From: Apiotrichum sp. Y4204
Taxonomy: Eukaryota > Basidiomycota > Tremellomycetes > Trichosporonales > Trichosporonaceae
Reading direction: 5' to 3'
Length of the DNA stretch: 64,000 nucleotides
Assembly: GCA_025531455.1 (NCBI GenBank)
Contig: JAMYHL010000026.1
Span: 434,001-498,000, forward strand
In this document: one piece after another, positions 1-10,978 of the stretch
Numbering within the stretch: position 1 is the stretch's first letter
Layout: the number at the start of each line of letters is the position of its first letter
Made by a program: the position numbers and the translations under genes
Notes under the pieces: generated by a model
What the model was told of the DNA's origin: nothing
The model's database searches: none
Seen by the model: the letters and a program-made list of their open reading frames with translations, nothing else

Positions 1-1455
1 CATGCCAGTGTCGTCTGTCATCATGTCATGTCGCAGCGCACAGGACCCAGCGCAGCGTGCCGCGATGCAGCGCAGCAGAGCAGAACCCATTGGCCAAGCT
101 CGGAAGCTCGAGGCCAGTGCAGGAGGTGCTGTAACCTGTACTGTACCTTTCTGTCGCCTGACGCTTTGCCTTGTGTGCGCTTAACCCTCGCCCCTCGCAG
201 CTAGAGAGCAGTTATGCGCATGGTGACACCATCACACCATCTTCCGCACCCCAGCGCACTCTGTAGCTCGACGCTCTCATATCTCGGATCACGCGCACTC
301 GCAAATGAACGCGCGCTGCTCGGCCGTCCGCTCGGCCCTCGGCGACTGAGCAGGATGTGCCGAGGCTAGGGCCGGTGACTTGACCCCGTGCCCGTGGCGT
401 GGCGCTGTCATTGGTGTTATGCATCTATGTGCAGCTGGCTGGGATTGTTGCAGAAGAGCACCGCAAGGATAGGTGGGGGAGATGGAGAATTATGCTCCAG
501 ATGTGACATTGTGCGCACACTGCAGGCGAGTCCATCAAGGGCCAAACATAGCCAGGGGGAGCGGGGCACAGCGCGCACAGCTGCGACTGAGCTGTGCAGC
601 CGGTGCAGGCGCACAGCGCACAATGACGACGCAGCAGAGACATTCAGACAAGCATGCACACAAGAGATCTAAGGCTCTAAAGTGTGCCAGGGGGAGCAGG
701 AGTGAGTGAAAAGAGTTGTATTACTTTGTGATGTGTCGGTCACTTTCCACCTTTTTTGTTGTTGTTGTGGCTGCTGTGATCGTCACCATCCATATTAATC
801 ATATCATCATCACCAACGGCTACGACACATCGCACACACACACATCTGCGCCTCTTTGCCGTTAACGCCATTATTGTTCCGCCCCCCCTTCGTCGGGGTC
901 AGAGATCTTCACCATTTCCCTCTTTCACAGAACAACAAGAACGACGACGCTCAACGCCGTAACGGGTTGAGTTATTGTGTTCGCGCACCTTGCTCGTGTC
1001 GCTCGCTCCCCCCTCCCGCCTTCGTGCCCGCCCTCACTCCCGCTTTTGCGCTCGTCCTCGCCATTTTGGTGTGCAGGAAACAACAGGATATCCCGCTTCT
1101 CTCTCCGTTGCAGTTCTCTCATCAGCTCATCAGAACAATCACCTCGTCTCTTCGCATCACCTCATTCACACCACACCCACCACCACCACCACCACCACCA
1201 CCACCACCACTGACAGCATCCCCCCGATTGATTCCCTTTCCGTTTTTCTTCTTGCATTCTCTCCATTCCTCTCTGCTCGATAACACAGAACTACTACCCA
1301 CAACTTATTCCTCCAACCCTGCTTGCTCGCGACCCCTTCCTCGTCGACCTACCCACCTCTCCACCGTCAACCTTCACGCGCTCAAAGCCGCCTGACATCG
1401 ACTCTCTCCAGTTCTCATACACGACTAGCCTCCACACCATCCTCACCCCGCCGAC
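1..1455. other. Upstream region of the first gene, no gene seen
   Basis: I see no credible coding sequence here. Short open frames exist on both strands but lack the codon bias of the genes. From about 850 the plus strand becomes pyrimidine-rich (runs of CCCTC, CTCTC and TTCC), as is common in fungal promoters and 5' leaders. This probably belongs to the gene starting at 1456. Confidence 0.5.
1178..1210. repeat. (CAC)n trinucleotide microsatellite
   Basis: About eleven uninterrupted CAC units lie in the pyrimidine-rich leader roughly 250 bases before the start codon of the downstream gene. It is a simple-sequence repeat, probably non-coding. Confidence 0.85.
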
Positions 1456-3657
1456 ATGGGCAGCAATCCCCCGATCCGGGCGATTCCCGCCTCGGTGGCC
1501 GAGCCCAGCAAGCACATTGCTGCCTTCCTCACCTCTGTGCGCCCGTTCACCACCGAGTTTGCATCCCGCGGCGAGGAGTACTTTGCTCGTTCGCGTGCAG
1601 GCGGTGACGTGCTGAGCGAGGAAGACTGGCGGAGGGATTATTATGACGCCCCTGCCCCTTCCCCTCGCCAGTGCTCGCCGGCGTCCATTCCGGGCCACTC
1701 GCCTCGACGACGGTCACAGCCATTCCCCACAATAATAACCAACCCGTCCGCTCTCGCACCACCAGGCACACTGAGGCGTCAAGACTCGGTCGCCAAGCCG
1801 GGCCCGCTTCTTTCCAACAAGCGCTACTCTGCATCCTCGAACCGTCCGTCGCCATACACACGCCGCTCACCTGATGGCTTCTCGCCAACGTCGTTGGCCG
1901 TTTCGCCCGCTCATGCATTTGGTGCCCTAGCAGGTGACCGCAGCGGGCGCTCCAACAAGGCCATGACGCCGACTTCCCCTAGGGAAATCGATATCGGTGA
2001 GTGCATCCCCTCGCCCCTTGGCGGTTTCCTCTGTGGTGCTGGTGGTGTCATGGTCGCAACAGTGCCTGTGTCACTCGCAAACCAAAACCATCAGCCCCGC
2101 AGTCCCTATAACGTCCCTCGCGCGCGTTCCTTGACGTTGCTGGGGTGTTTTCCAAGTGTCCGTTAGCATCCCGCGCCTCGGACTTGGAGGCTCCAGCTCC
2201 CCGTCCTGGAATGCCGGAAAGGGAAATTTCAGAATCTAGAATGCCCAGGACCAGCTATATCTGACACGCGTTTTCTCAGGTGACGATGACTACGAACTGC
2301 TCAATGTACAGGCTCTCCTGATGCGTGGGAGGGTCAAGAATAAGCGCCTGCCGGCACCACCGCCCATCAGCCCGCCACCAGAAGTCGCCGACTCACGCAC
2401 GCGTCGCTCGGTCGGTGCCCAGCTCGATGCACTGCAGGCGGCTATGGAGCGTCCTGCGCGGTTATCTGTATGTTTTGGATTTTGCACTGGTGTGCGACTG
2501 CCCGCGCCACCGCTTTGCGGTGTCGAGGGGTGACTGTCGCCAAACCCTGATATCCTGATGTTGACGCAATTCAGATCCCACGCAACGGTATCCTTGCTCG
2601 GGGCGTCATGTCGCAGCCTGTCAAGGTGTCGCCAACGTATGGAAATAGTAGTAGTGAGTGCAACGAGTGCCAAGCTGCTTGTGTGCATTGTGTGCCCTGT
2701 GCTCCACGCGCTCCACACACACATTGCGGTTACATGGCTGCATTCAGAACGTCACTCACAATTGCAGGCAAATATGGTCACTTAGCGAGGCTCGACATGA
2801 CTGCGCCTCCGTCGTATACAAACGCCTCCAAGGCGCACCCTGCGACGCAGCAGTTGTACAGCCCTATCTCGCCCTACGCCGCAGAACGCAGTCCACACGG
2901 ATCTGTGCCTTGGTCGCCGTGGGCCGGTGATTCTCCGGTATCGCATCACCCACAGCACCAATTTGGCCGCTACGATTCTGTCCCCCCGCCACACGACCCG
3001 TCCCAGTGGATTGACGAAATTGGCGATTACTATGGCCTTGACGGTACAGACGAGAGGCGCGAGTCGTGGCGGAGTGGCAATCGCTCGGGGTATGCTGCCT
3101 ACACGCAGACGCTTCGCCCGACATCGCTCGCCGTCGACGACACGAGACGTTACCGCCCAGTGTCAGCACCGATACCCGAGGCCGATCCAATGCTTCCCGA
3201 GCGCGAAGCACTGCGCGAGCTGGAACCAACGCCAAGCATCGAGTACGAGCCCATATCGCCCATTGGCGGGCTGTGGGAGCGATCCGAGAGTTACGACCAT
3301 CCGCTGGCGCCCCGGACCGCGGGCCCTGCCGCGGGCGTGTCGAGCTGGCCGTCCACCGACCCAGTCACGCCCGTCAGCTCGCCGGAAGAGGTCATCACAT
3401 TTGGCTTTGCGCCGCCACAGTCGACCCATGTGTCGCCCGTCGAGCCCATCATCTACAATTGGCCGCGCTCGCAGATGCATGCGCAAGCACACGCCCAGGC
3501 GCAGGCGCGCGCGCAGGCCAACGCACTGGCGAACAGCAAGCGCGAGAAGCTGCCCGCCCTGCAGACGCTCACGCTCCAGTCGCACGCGTCCGTTTCTCCA
3601 TACTCACCCTACTCGTTCTCGCCGTACTACTCGCCCCACGAGGGCCCAGTGTACTAG
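1456..3657 (+). CDS. Low-complexity protein of unknown function, 4 exons, 565 aa
   Basis: I do not recognise this family. Exons are 1456-1996, 2280-2467, 2575-2653 and 2768-3657. The donors (GTGAGT, GTATGT, GTGAGT) and acceptors keep one frame and give 565 residues. The protein is rich in Ser, Pro, Arg and Tyr and looks largely disordered, with SP/TP sites that could be phosphorylated. The short segment after the first intron is acidic (GDDDYELL). A stretch near residue 510 is an Ala/Gln/His repeat (QAHAQAQARAQAN). The C-terminus is tyrosine- and proline-rich (SPYSPYSFSPYYSP). There is no signal peptide or membrane span. It is convergent with the FYVE gene. The start is the first ATG after a pyrimidine-rich leader, and codon bias begins there. 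The exon model is fairly secure; the function is unknown. Confidence 0.8.
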
Positions 3658-4090
3658 GGCTGCGAACAGTGGCGATTCCCCTCCTGCACTCCCGCCCGTG
3701 GCTCCACCCCATCCCCCTGCCATTCCCCTTCCGTCCCGACCGCACGCACTCGCATATCGCGGGCTGTACTCCACCCGCCTCGTCGCAAATCATCCTGTCA
3801 CTGTTAGATTAGACCCCGCATCACGTGTCATTTGTCCACTGGCCGCGCGCCGTCTCCTCTGTATTGTATCACCCCGGGTCCTGGGTTCCTTGTCATGAAT
3901 GCATAACCAATACAACCGGTGTGACGGTGCTGGGGGAAGAGGGAACTGTGGGCAGGAGAGTAAGAAGGTGACGGGGTGAGGCCGTTGGCGGTGGGACATA
4001 CATGTATCGGATCTATGGGACGTGAAAGTGAAAAGTGAAGTGGAAGGCTCCGTACTGGTGTGAACAGAGCAGAGGGAGCAGTAACGGCGT

Positions 4091-6730
4091 TCACTCGAGA
4101 GCACTCGCTGTGAGCCGCCCAATCTCCGCCTCGATCTCGGCAAGCGCGGCCGCCAGACTCCGTGCATCATCGTACTTGCGCTGCGCATTCGCTTCGGCAA
4201 TAAACGACCTGGAGAGGAGTCAGCAAGCACCAAGGGATCCACATACTCGAGCTGCGCCTGCTGTTCCAAGAGGGGCTGGAGGGCGCGCGCGACGTCGTCG
4301 GCGCGGGCCACGCCTTCTGCCCGCAGCACGTCGTCGAGGGCAGTCTCGACAACAACCATGTGCTGGGCCTTGGCGGCCGCGATGGCGCGTTCGAGGCGGG
4401 GCACCTCGTGGACCTGGACCATTGCGCGCGCGAGGAAGGTAGCCGCCGCGCGCGCCAGCACGCCCTGTACCCCCGCCTGAGCCCCCGAGGCGGGCAGCGC
4501 GGCGATGCGCTTTGCGATCGCGTCGTAGCTCCCCAGGAGGGCGAGGAGCTGCTTGTGCGAGGCGACGAGGTCGCCGAGGTCCATGTCCACTTCGGCGGAT
4601 TCCGCGAGTTGGGCTTTAACCGCGGCGAGCTCGGCGGCAAAGTCGGGAAGGGCCGACTCGATCTCGGTCTGTAGCGTGCGGAGGGCGTCGTAGAGCCGCT
4701 GAAAGGGGGTGACGCGCGCGCGCTCGGCCATGATCTGCTTGCGCGATACGGTCGCCCAGCACTCGCGGCACACTCGCACGCCCTTGACCTGCACTTCCTG
4801 GGGCTGCTGCGGGAGCGGGAGGGAGCTCGCAACCGAGGAAGCCGACGAGCGGCGAGTGTGGACTGGCGAGTCGCGGCGGGCGGAGGGCGGGCCGGATTCG
4901 CTTCCGCCGCGCTCACCGCGCTTGGGGCGAAAAGCACTCGCCGGGTCCGATGTGCCGCTGTCGTCGAGGCTCATCCACCCGACAAAGCCCTCGTCCACCT
5001 CCTGTCCCCTGCCGGTGCGGTGGTCTGCGACAAAGAGTATGCTGCACTTTTCTCGCCGCGTGCCGGCCGGCAGACCGGTGCCATTGTCGTCCTCGCCCTC
5101 TCCTGGACCGAACACCTGTAGCTGGACGGCGAGAAGGGCCGGCGGCGTCGGCGGGAGCGAGCACACGATCCGCCCACACAGCCGGCAGTGGTGCTTGCGT
5201 GTCGAGAGCGTAAAGCCCACCCCACAGATCCGGCACTTGCGCACGTCGCTGTCCGCTTCCCACTTTACAATCGTCTGCTCCGCCGCTGAGTGTCAGAGGG
5301 TGAATGCAATGGGCAATGAAAGTGAAATTAGGTGGGATGAGTCTGCCCAGGTCTGGGCCCAGGCGCAACCTGCCTCCCTACTCTTGCCTGCCCCAGCCCC
5401 CCCTATCAAGCTCACCTCGTTTCCGCGCCTCCTCGGGATTCGGCCCCGCGGCCATCTTGAGTCCCTTCCACACCTCCTTGGGGTTGAGCGCATCGAGATC
5501 GAGCCCGCCGGAAAGGACGCCCTTGCGGGGCGGCACGACCTGCGAAGGACGGACCTGCGTCGCGGGGTTGAAGTGCAGATCCACGAGTTTTGCCCACCGC
5601 CGTCCGAGCCGTCCCTCCTCCTTCTCCCTTTCCGCTGCATGCGCCCGGCGGCCAGCGACAAACTCGGCGCTCCGGTCGTGCCGGACTCCACTGGGCTGGA
5701 ACCCGATTTTGTACGGCATGCCCGCGCCACGCACGCGCGCGACCTCCGGCGTGGGGGACACACCGCTGCTCGATACCCCGACCGAGTGCAGGCTGCTGTG
5801 CGAGCCCTGCCGCGTGTGTCGGGGAGAGGGGGACGGCGGTTTGGGAGGAACAGGGAGCGTCGCCCGCCCGAAACTCGGCTGCGTCGGCGACGTGACTGGA
5901 CTCCCCGAGGCTCCAGCTCCAGCTCCAGTAGCTCCTGTCGCTCCGGCAGCGCCGGGCGACATGCCAAGCGTACCGATGCTGGGACTCGACTGGTGTCCCA
6001 GCCGGGACATGTTAGCCGGGCGGGGGATCCGCGCGGGGCCAGTTACGCCACCGGTGGCCGGCGGCGGCGCGACCGGGCCTGGTGAGGTCGCCGCACGGGT
6101 AGGCGAGGGGGGGAGGGTGAAGGCCGAGTCTCTCCGTGCACGGCTTCCGGCCCGGGCGCGGGCTTCGGGAGGTGAACCGACGAATGATCCCGGCCTGCTA
6201 CCGGCCCCAGCCTTGATCAGGCCGTTGACCTCGGCGCCGACGGTAGTCGCGACTGTCGCCACTCCCGAGAGGCTCGAGGTGATGAATTCGCGAGTACGCC
6301 CCTCTCCTCGCGGGGCGAGGGCCGCGAGCCACTGCGACGCGCGCTCGGCGGCGGCGGCGGCGCCGCCGCTCGCGGAGGACTGGGAGCGGGCGCGGCCGGG
6401 AACGATCGCGGTTATGGGTGGTGTGGGGCTCGCTGTTGATGTCGAGGTCGGGGAGGAGGAGAGGGGCGGGGCGAGGTGCGTGTGCGTCTGCGTCTGCGTA
6501 GTGGAAGAGGTACTCCCCCGCAAGGCTGTTGTGCTCCTGTTGAGGGTGGACGTGGAGGTGTTGAGCGTGTTTGTGCTCCGGTTCAAAGTGGACGTGGAGG
6601 CGTTGAGCCGCGAAGTGTTCGCGGGCGGCGGTGCACCGGATGTACTGTTCGGTGTTGGTGTGCTCGGGCCAGCGGCGGGGCCAAAGGCGCGCCTGTTCGC
6701 GGGAGGGGCGGGGGCGGCGCCCGTGGACAT
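4091..6730 (-). CDS. PEP7: FYVE zinc-finger protein, Pep7/Vac1 (rabenosyn-5-like), 823 aa
   Basis: Likely a Rab5-class effector that binds PI3P on endosomes and promotes Golgi/endosome-to-vacuole traffic. Exons are 6730-5416, 5285-4247 and 4208-4091, in frame. Residues 1-440 are a disordered Ser/Thr/Pro/Ala-rich arm with Thr-Leu-Asn-rich repeats (STSTLNRSTNTLN). The FYVE domain starts at W447 (WEAD, the WxxD motif), followed by C456-x2-C459, the RKHHCRLCG motif (C472, C475), C480, C519 (EKCSILF) and C611-x2-C614. The large insertion inside the finger is, as far as I recall, usual in fungal Pep7. After it come coiled-coil-like helices. The last 38 residues form an amphipathic helix (FIAEANAQRKYDDA) resembling the Rab-binding C-terminus of Vac1/rabenosyn-5. 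That helix appears only if the 4246-4209 intron is removed, which supports the model. Membership is well supported; the exact orthologue is inferred. Confidence 0.9.
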
Positions 6731-7055
6731 TGTGCTGGGGATGTGGGTAGATGTGATGCTGATGTTGATGGCGACGATGGGCAGCAGGATACAAGCGACT
6801 CAAGAGGATGGACCGACGCTTGGCAATGCTCTGTCGATGTTGGATTGCGTGGAATGTGGCGATGACGTTAATTCGGGCTTACTGGGCCCAGGCACGGGAT
6901 AATGGACATTTTTTGGTTCCGCTAATCAAACCTCCCCCCTTGGCAGTTCCAACTCTTCTCAGCTCTGGAGAATTCAGAAGAATCAACCCCATCTGCAACC
7001 ACTTTCCTCCTTCGTCCTTCGACCTTTGATCTTCACCTCTCAACACACCGTCCCA

Positions 7056-7340
7056 ATGGGCCGCTCCGCCAAGCTCTTCAAGCGCCCGTCGCAGAAACAA
7101 AAGGCGGTGAGCAAGATGGCCAAGGCCGCCGCTGTGCCCGTGAAAGAGGACAAGGTCGACAAGGTCGAGGCTGCTGCTGCTGCGCCGGCGGCTCAGGGGG
7201 GCGCGGGGAAGAAGCGCCGCAAGACTTTGCGCGCCAAGGCTGACAAGGTAGGTGGTTGGAAAGCTGGAGGAGAGATGCACTGGAACTGGGGCTGGAGCTG
7301 CCTGGGACTGGAGCTGACGGAGCAGAAGGCCAAGGCTTGA
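7056..7340 (+). CDS. Small Lys/Ala-rich basic protein, 2 exons, 68 aa
   Basis: Exons 7056-7247 and 7326-7340 give a 68-residue protein starting MGRSAKLFKRPSQKQKA and rich in Lys, Arg and Ala. It has a basic patch (KKRRKTLRAK) suited to a nuclear or nucleolar role. I do not recognise the family. The 78-nt intron has a GTAGGT donor and a CTGAC branch site 11 nt before the acceptor. Its length is a multiple of three and it contains no stop, so retention would give a 94-residue variant with a Trp-rich insert. The ATG lies about 325 bases from the divergent FYVE gene, suggesting a shared promoter region. Confidence 0.65.
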   Translation: MGRSAKLFKRPSQKQKAVSKMAKAAAVPVKEDKVDKVEAAAAAPAAQGGAGKKRRKTLRAKADKVGGWKAGGEMHWNWGWSCLGLELTEQKAKA

Positions 7341-7610
7341 TCCAACATATCGCGACACGGACACGGCAATCATTTTCGCCGACACCCAATTCCCCGACAT
7401 CCCCTTCACCCACTGTCCACATCTCTTGTTGTACTTTTGGCAATGTACCGGATATCAGATAGTATCAGAGCTGTTGCGGGCCACTAGCTCGCCGCTTTTC
7501 TCCATCTGACACGAGTCACTACCTCCATCACCTTCTTCCCTCCCGCTCTAATTCACAGATGCATGCTACAGCTGTACATCCGATTTTAACCTAGGTTTAA
7601 TCTCGGGTAC

Positions 7611-9034
7611 TTAGGCGGTGGCCTTGTCGAGGACGGCCTTTGTAAACTCGGTGGTGGTGGTGGAGCCGCCGACGTCCGCGGTGCGGTGGCTGCCGGACGC
7701 AATGACGTCGTAGACGGACGAGGCGATAATGTTGGCCTGCTCCTCGAGGCCGAGGTGGCGGAGGAGCATGGTCGAGGAGAGGAGGAGAGCGGTGGGGTTG
7801 GCCCGGTTCTTGCCCATAATGTCCTTGCCGATGTGACGGCATCCGGGCTCGAAGAGGGCGTACTCGCGGCCAAAGTTGCAGCCGGGGACAACACCGGGAC
7901 CACCAACAAGACCGGCACCAATGTTCGAGATGATGTTTCCGTACAGGTTGGGAAGGACGACGACGTCAAACTGCTGGGGCTTGGAGACGAGCTGCATCGA
8001 CGCGTTGTCGACAATCATAGTGTCAAACTTGATGCCGGTGTGGCCGTACTCCTCCTCGGCGACGCGCTTGCAAGTGTTGAGGAAGAGACCGTCACCGAGC
8101 TTCATGATGTTGGCCTTGTGGACACAGGTGACCTTCTTGCGGTTGTTCTGGATGGCAAAGTTGAAGGCGAAGCGGGCAATGCGCTCGGCCTTGGCGCGGG
8201 TGGTGACCTTGAGCGACTCGACGACACCGGGGTACGACTGGTGCTCAAGACCAGAGTACTCGCCCTCGGTGTTCTCACGGATGATGGTAAAGTCAACGTC
8301 CTGGTGGCGGGTCGGGAGGCCGGGGAGCGACTTGCACACAACGACCGAGGCGTAGATGTCGAGGGTCTGACGCATGGCGACGTTCCACGAGTTGTGGCCG
8401 CTCTGGGCCATCGGGGTGTAGAGAATACCCTTGAGACCGACCTTGTTGCGGGTCAGGCTCTCCATAGCCTCCTGGAAGAGACCGTCGTTGGGGTTCTCGC
8501 CGGTGACATTGTACTGCTCCCACTCGACGGGGACCTTGAGCGCGTCAAAGACCTCCTTGACCGACTCGGCGACCTCGGGACCGATACCGTCACCGGGGAC
8601 AAGAGTGACAGTGTACTTGCCTGGACGTTAGCGAGGGAAGGGGGAGAGGAGCCGGGGAGAGTAAGGAGAGGGTGAAGGATGATACGGGCTGAAATGTTTA
8701 TCGTGGTGCGGATCATGGATCGTGGATACTAACCGCCAAACTTGGAGGGAAGCTGGTGCGTCAGTGACGAGCGATGGCCCTTCTTCGTTTGCGGTACTTA
8801 CACGAGTCTCCTCGGTGAGGGTCGCGAGGGTGCGGGCGACGGGCACGCGCTGGGGTAAGCATGAGTACGGTGATTACAATGATAACGGCGGCAGCGGGCG
8901 GCAGTGGGCATGTCACCTCGCATCGCATCTCGCAACGTCACTGGATGGAGGGGTGTAAAAAATGAAAAACAACCTACCTGGCGGGACGCGGTGCGGAGGG
9001 CGGAGGTGGAGGCGCGGAGGGAGGCGGTGAGCAT
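7611..9034 (-). CDS. IDH1: NAD-dependent isocitrate dehydrogenase subunit 1, mitochondrial, 377 aa
   Basis: Subunit of the mitochondrial NAD-isocitrate dehydrogenase, which oxidises isocitrate to 2-oxoglutarate in the TCA cycle. Exons are 9034-8978, 8849-8802, 8752-8734 and 8620-7611. Together they give 377 residues, normal for the family. The N-terminus MLTASLRASTSALRTASRQ is a typical arginine/serine-rich mitochondrial presequence. The core starts at LPSKFGGKYTVTLVPGDGIGPEV and includes RENTEGEYSGLEH and NLYGNIISNIGAGLVGG. I assign the Idh1-type (regulatory) rather than the Idh2-type subunit from overall resemblance. Exon 3 is only 19 nt, and intron 2 is 49 nt. The identity of the enzyme is secure; the subunit assignment is likely. 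Confidence 0.93.
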
Positions 9035-10978
9035 CGTGGGCGAGACTGGAATGGGGAGGAGAGGGAGGGAAGGGGGGCGAAAGCGGGAGGGTGGACGACG
9101 GAGAAGTGGTGACGACCGGGGGTAGATGGATGATGAGGAGGAGGATGGATACAGGTGAGATCAAGATGTGTACAGCGAGAGCGAGGTGGGAGGAGCTGGG
9201 AGGGAGGAGGAGTGGGAGATGGTGGTTGGTCGGCAGAAATCATGGGTGGTGCTCTGGTGCTGCTCTGCCGCCTTGCCTCTGGCTGCTATGACGACGAAGG
9301 CGGAACTGCCCAGGGCGAAGAGCCCGAAAGGGCGGAGACGGTGTGCATTTCTTCACATCGGCTTACTGCAGCTCATCAGGCACGTAATAGCAGTTTCCTA
9401 TCTGAGTGTTATTGTTGCTAATGGCTTGTTATTGCTGGCAGATACAAAATTGATTTCGAACTTTTTTTCCTGCTATTTTATATAATTTTTTATTCTTTTG
9501 AGCCCGGATTTGGTCGGCCGTGGTCGAGGCAGCCAGCGACGCACGCAGTGAGCAGCGAGTATCGCCGTACACCGCCGCCTGCAATGCAGCTTACAGGAGT
9601 GCATATGTGCATGGCCTGCATGGCGCATGGCGTGCATTTGGCATTCCACATGCATGCATGGTGGGCTGGCCTGGCTCTGGATCCTGCGCTATCCTGCATG
9701 TTATGTGTGTCCTGCGTGTCCTGAATGGTGGTGCCATTGCCGCCGGCAGCCGCCAGCTGCGCCAGCATCCACCGAGAACGTCCTTTGTATCGGCGATCAG
9801 GATCTGATGGTCTCTTCGTGCGCGAGTGCATTTCTTGCAGCTCATTTTTACACCAGCAATGCGAGCACGGGATTACTTGTTCCTCCGAGGTCAAGTATCC
9901 CTCATTCGTTGCTACCGACCTCCTTCTCGATGTATTGCTCGCAACACCACCCGTGCTCGCCATCACCCTACAGTTTGTGTCTGTCGGCTTTAGCGCCCCC
10001 ACCAGGCCATCGCTTCCACGCTCATACGCTTCCACTGCTGTCGCATCGCGAGCGGCGGGATGTTTGGATCGCCCTTTCCGCCTCCACTCGACTGGTGCAA
10101 CACTAGGCAAGAATCACTGCTCCATGCGCATCGGCTTCAGCGCCGAAGTCGGTCGTTGTGTGTTGCACCGTTGGTGCACACTGCACACTGTACATGGCTG
10201 GCCAAGTATTTACCGATATTTGCATGCCATATATCTAACTATCTGGCACTCAGCACAGTGCAGATCGAATCCTGCCTGCCGATTCGAAAATCACAAACAA
10301 AAATGGGATCAAGTGCCGCCGCACCCCTGCAAATCCTGCAAATCCACCCCTGAGAGGAGGATCAGACGAGGAGATTGGCCAGTCGCGTCGCGTCCCTGCC
10401 TCGCTGCGATCCCTCTGCCTGCGGCCAAGTTGCGCTACGCTAGCAACTGGCGATCAGGCAGCATGCACCGTGCACTCGTGCATCCAGGGGGGATTGGCGC
10501 CTAGGACCCTGGGCTAATGAGGATCTGCGCGGTGGCCACGCGGTTTGCCCGATATCGAATCTTTGGATATTGCAGTCTTTGGCGGAGAGAGTTGTCTCCG
10601 TGTGCCCCGACGATCTCCGCGCATTCAAGATGACATTCGTGTCTTGATCTTAGAACACGGGTCGCGGTGGCGAGGGTGCTCAGCCCGATGGCCAGGCGGT
10701 GGTGCCTCCTCGCATGCATCGGCTTGACGGAGAGGACGAGAGATGGCATCTTGATAAATGACACTGAGGTCAAGTCCTGGGGGGGACGCTCGGTCCTCTT
10801 TAAATCTTTCGCCGATACACACGCGACAACCACAAAAGCGGAGATGTCGAGATGTCCAGAAGGAAAAAAGTCGAGAGCCTTTTGGCCTCGATGCAAACGC
10901 TGTGGTGGGATCACAATTTTGCGCGGTGCCATCACCGCTCGTGTACTCGTGTTGACGTGTTGACATTGCGCGTTGCCG
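9035..10978. other. Gene-free interval between two divergent genes
   Basis: About 1.9 kb between the divergent starts of IDH1 and the tRNA methyltransferase gene. The first 200 bases are strongly purine-rich on the plus strand (pyrimidine-rich leader for IDH1). An AT-rich patch lies at 9450-9500. Short open frames exist but none has coding-type codon bias or recognisable similarity. I see no RNA gene. Confidence 0.5.
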
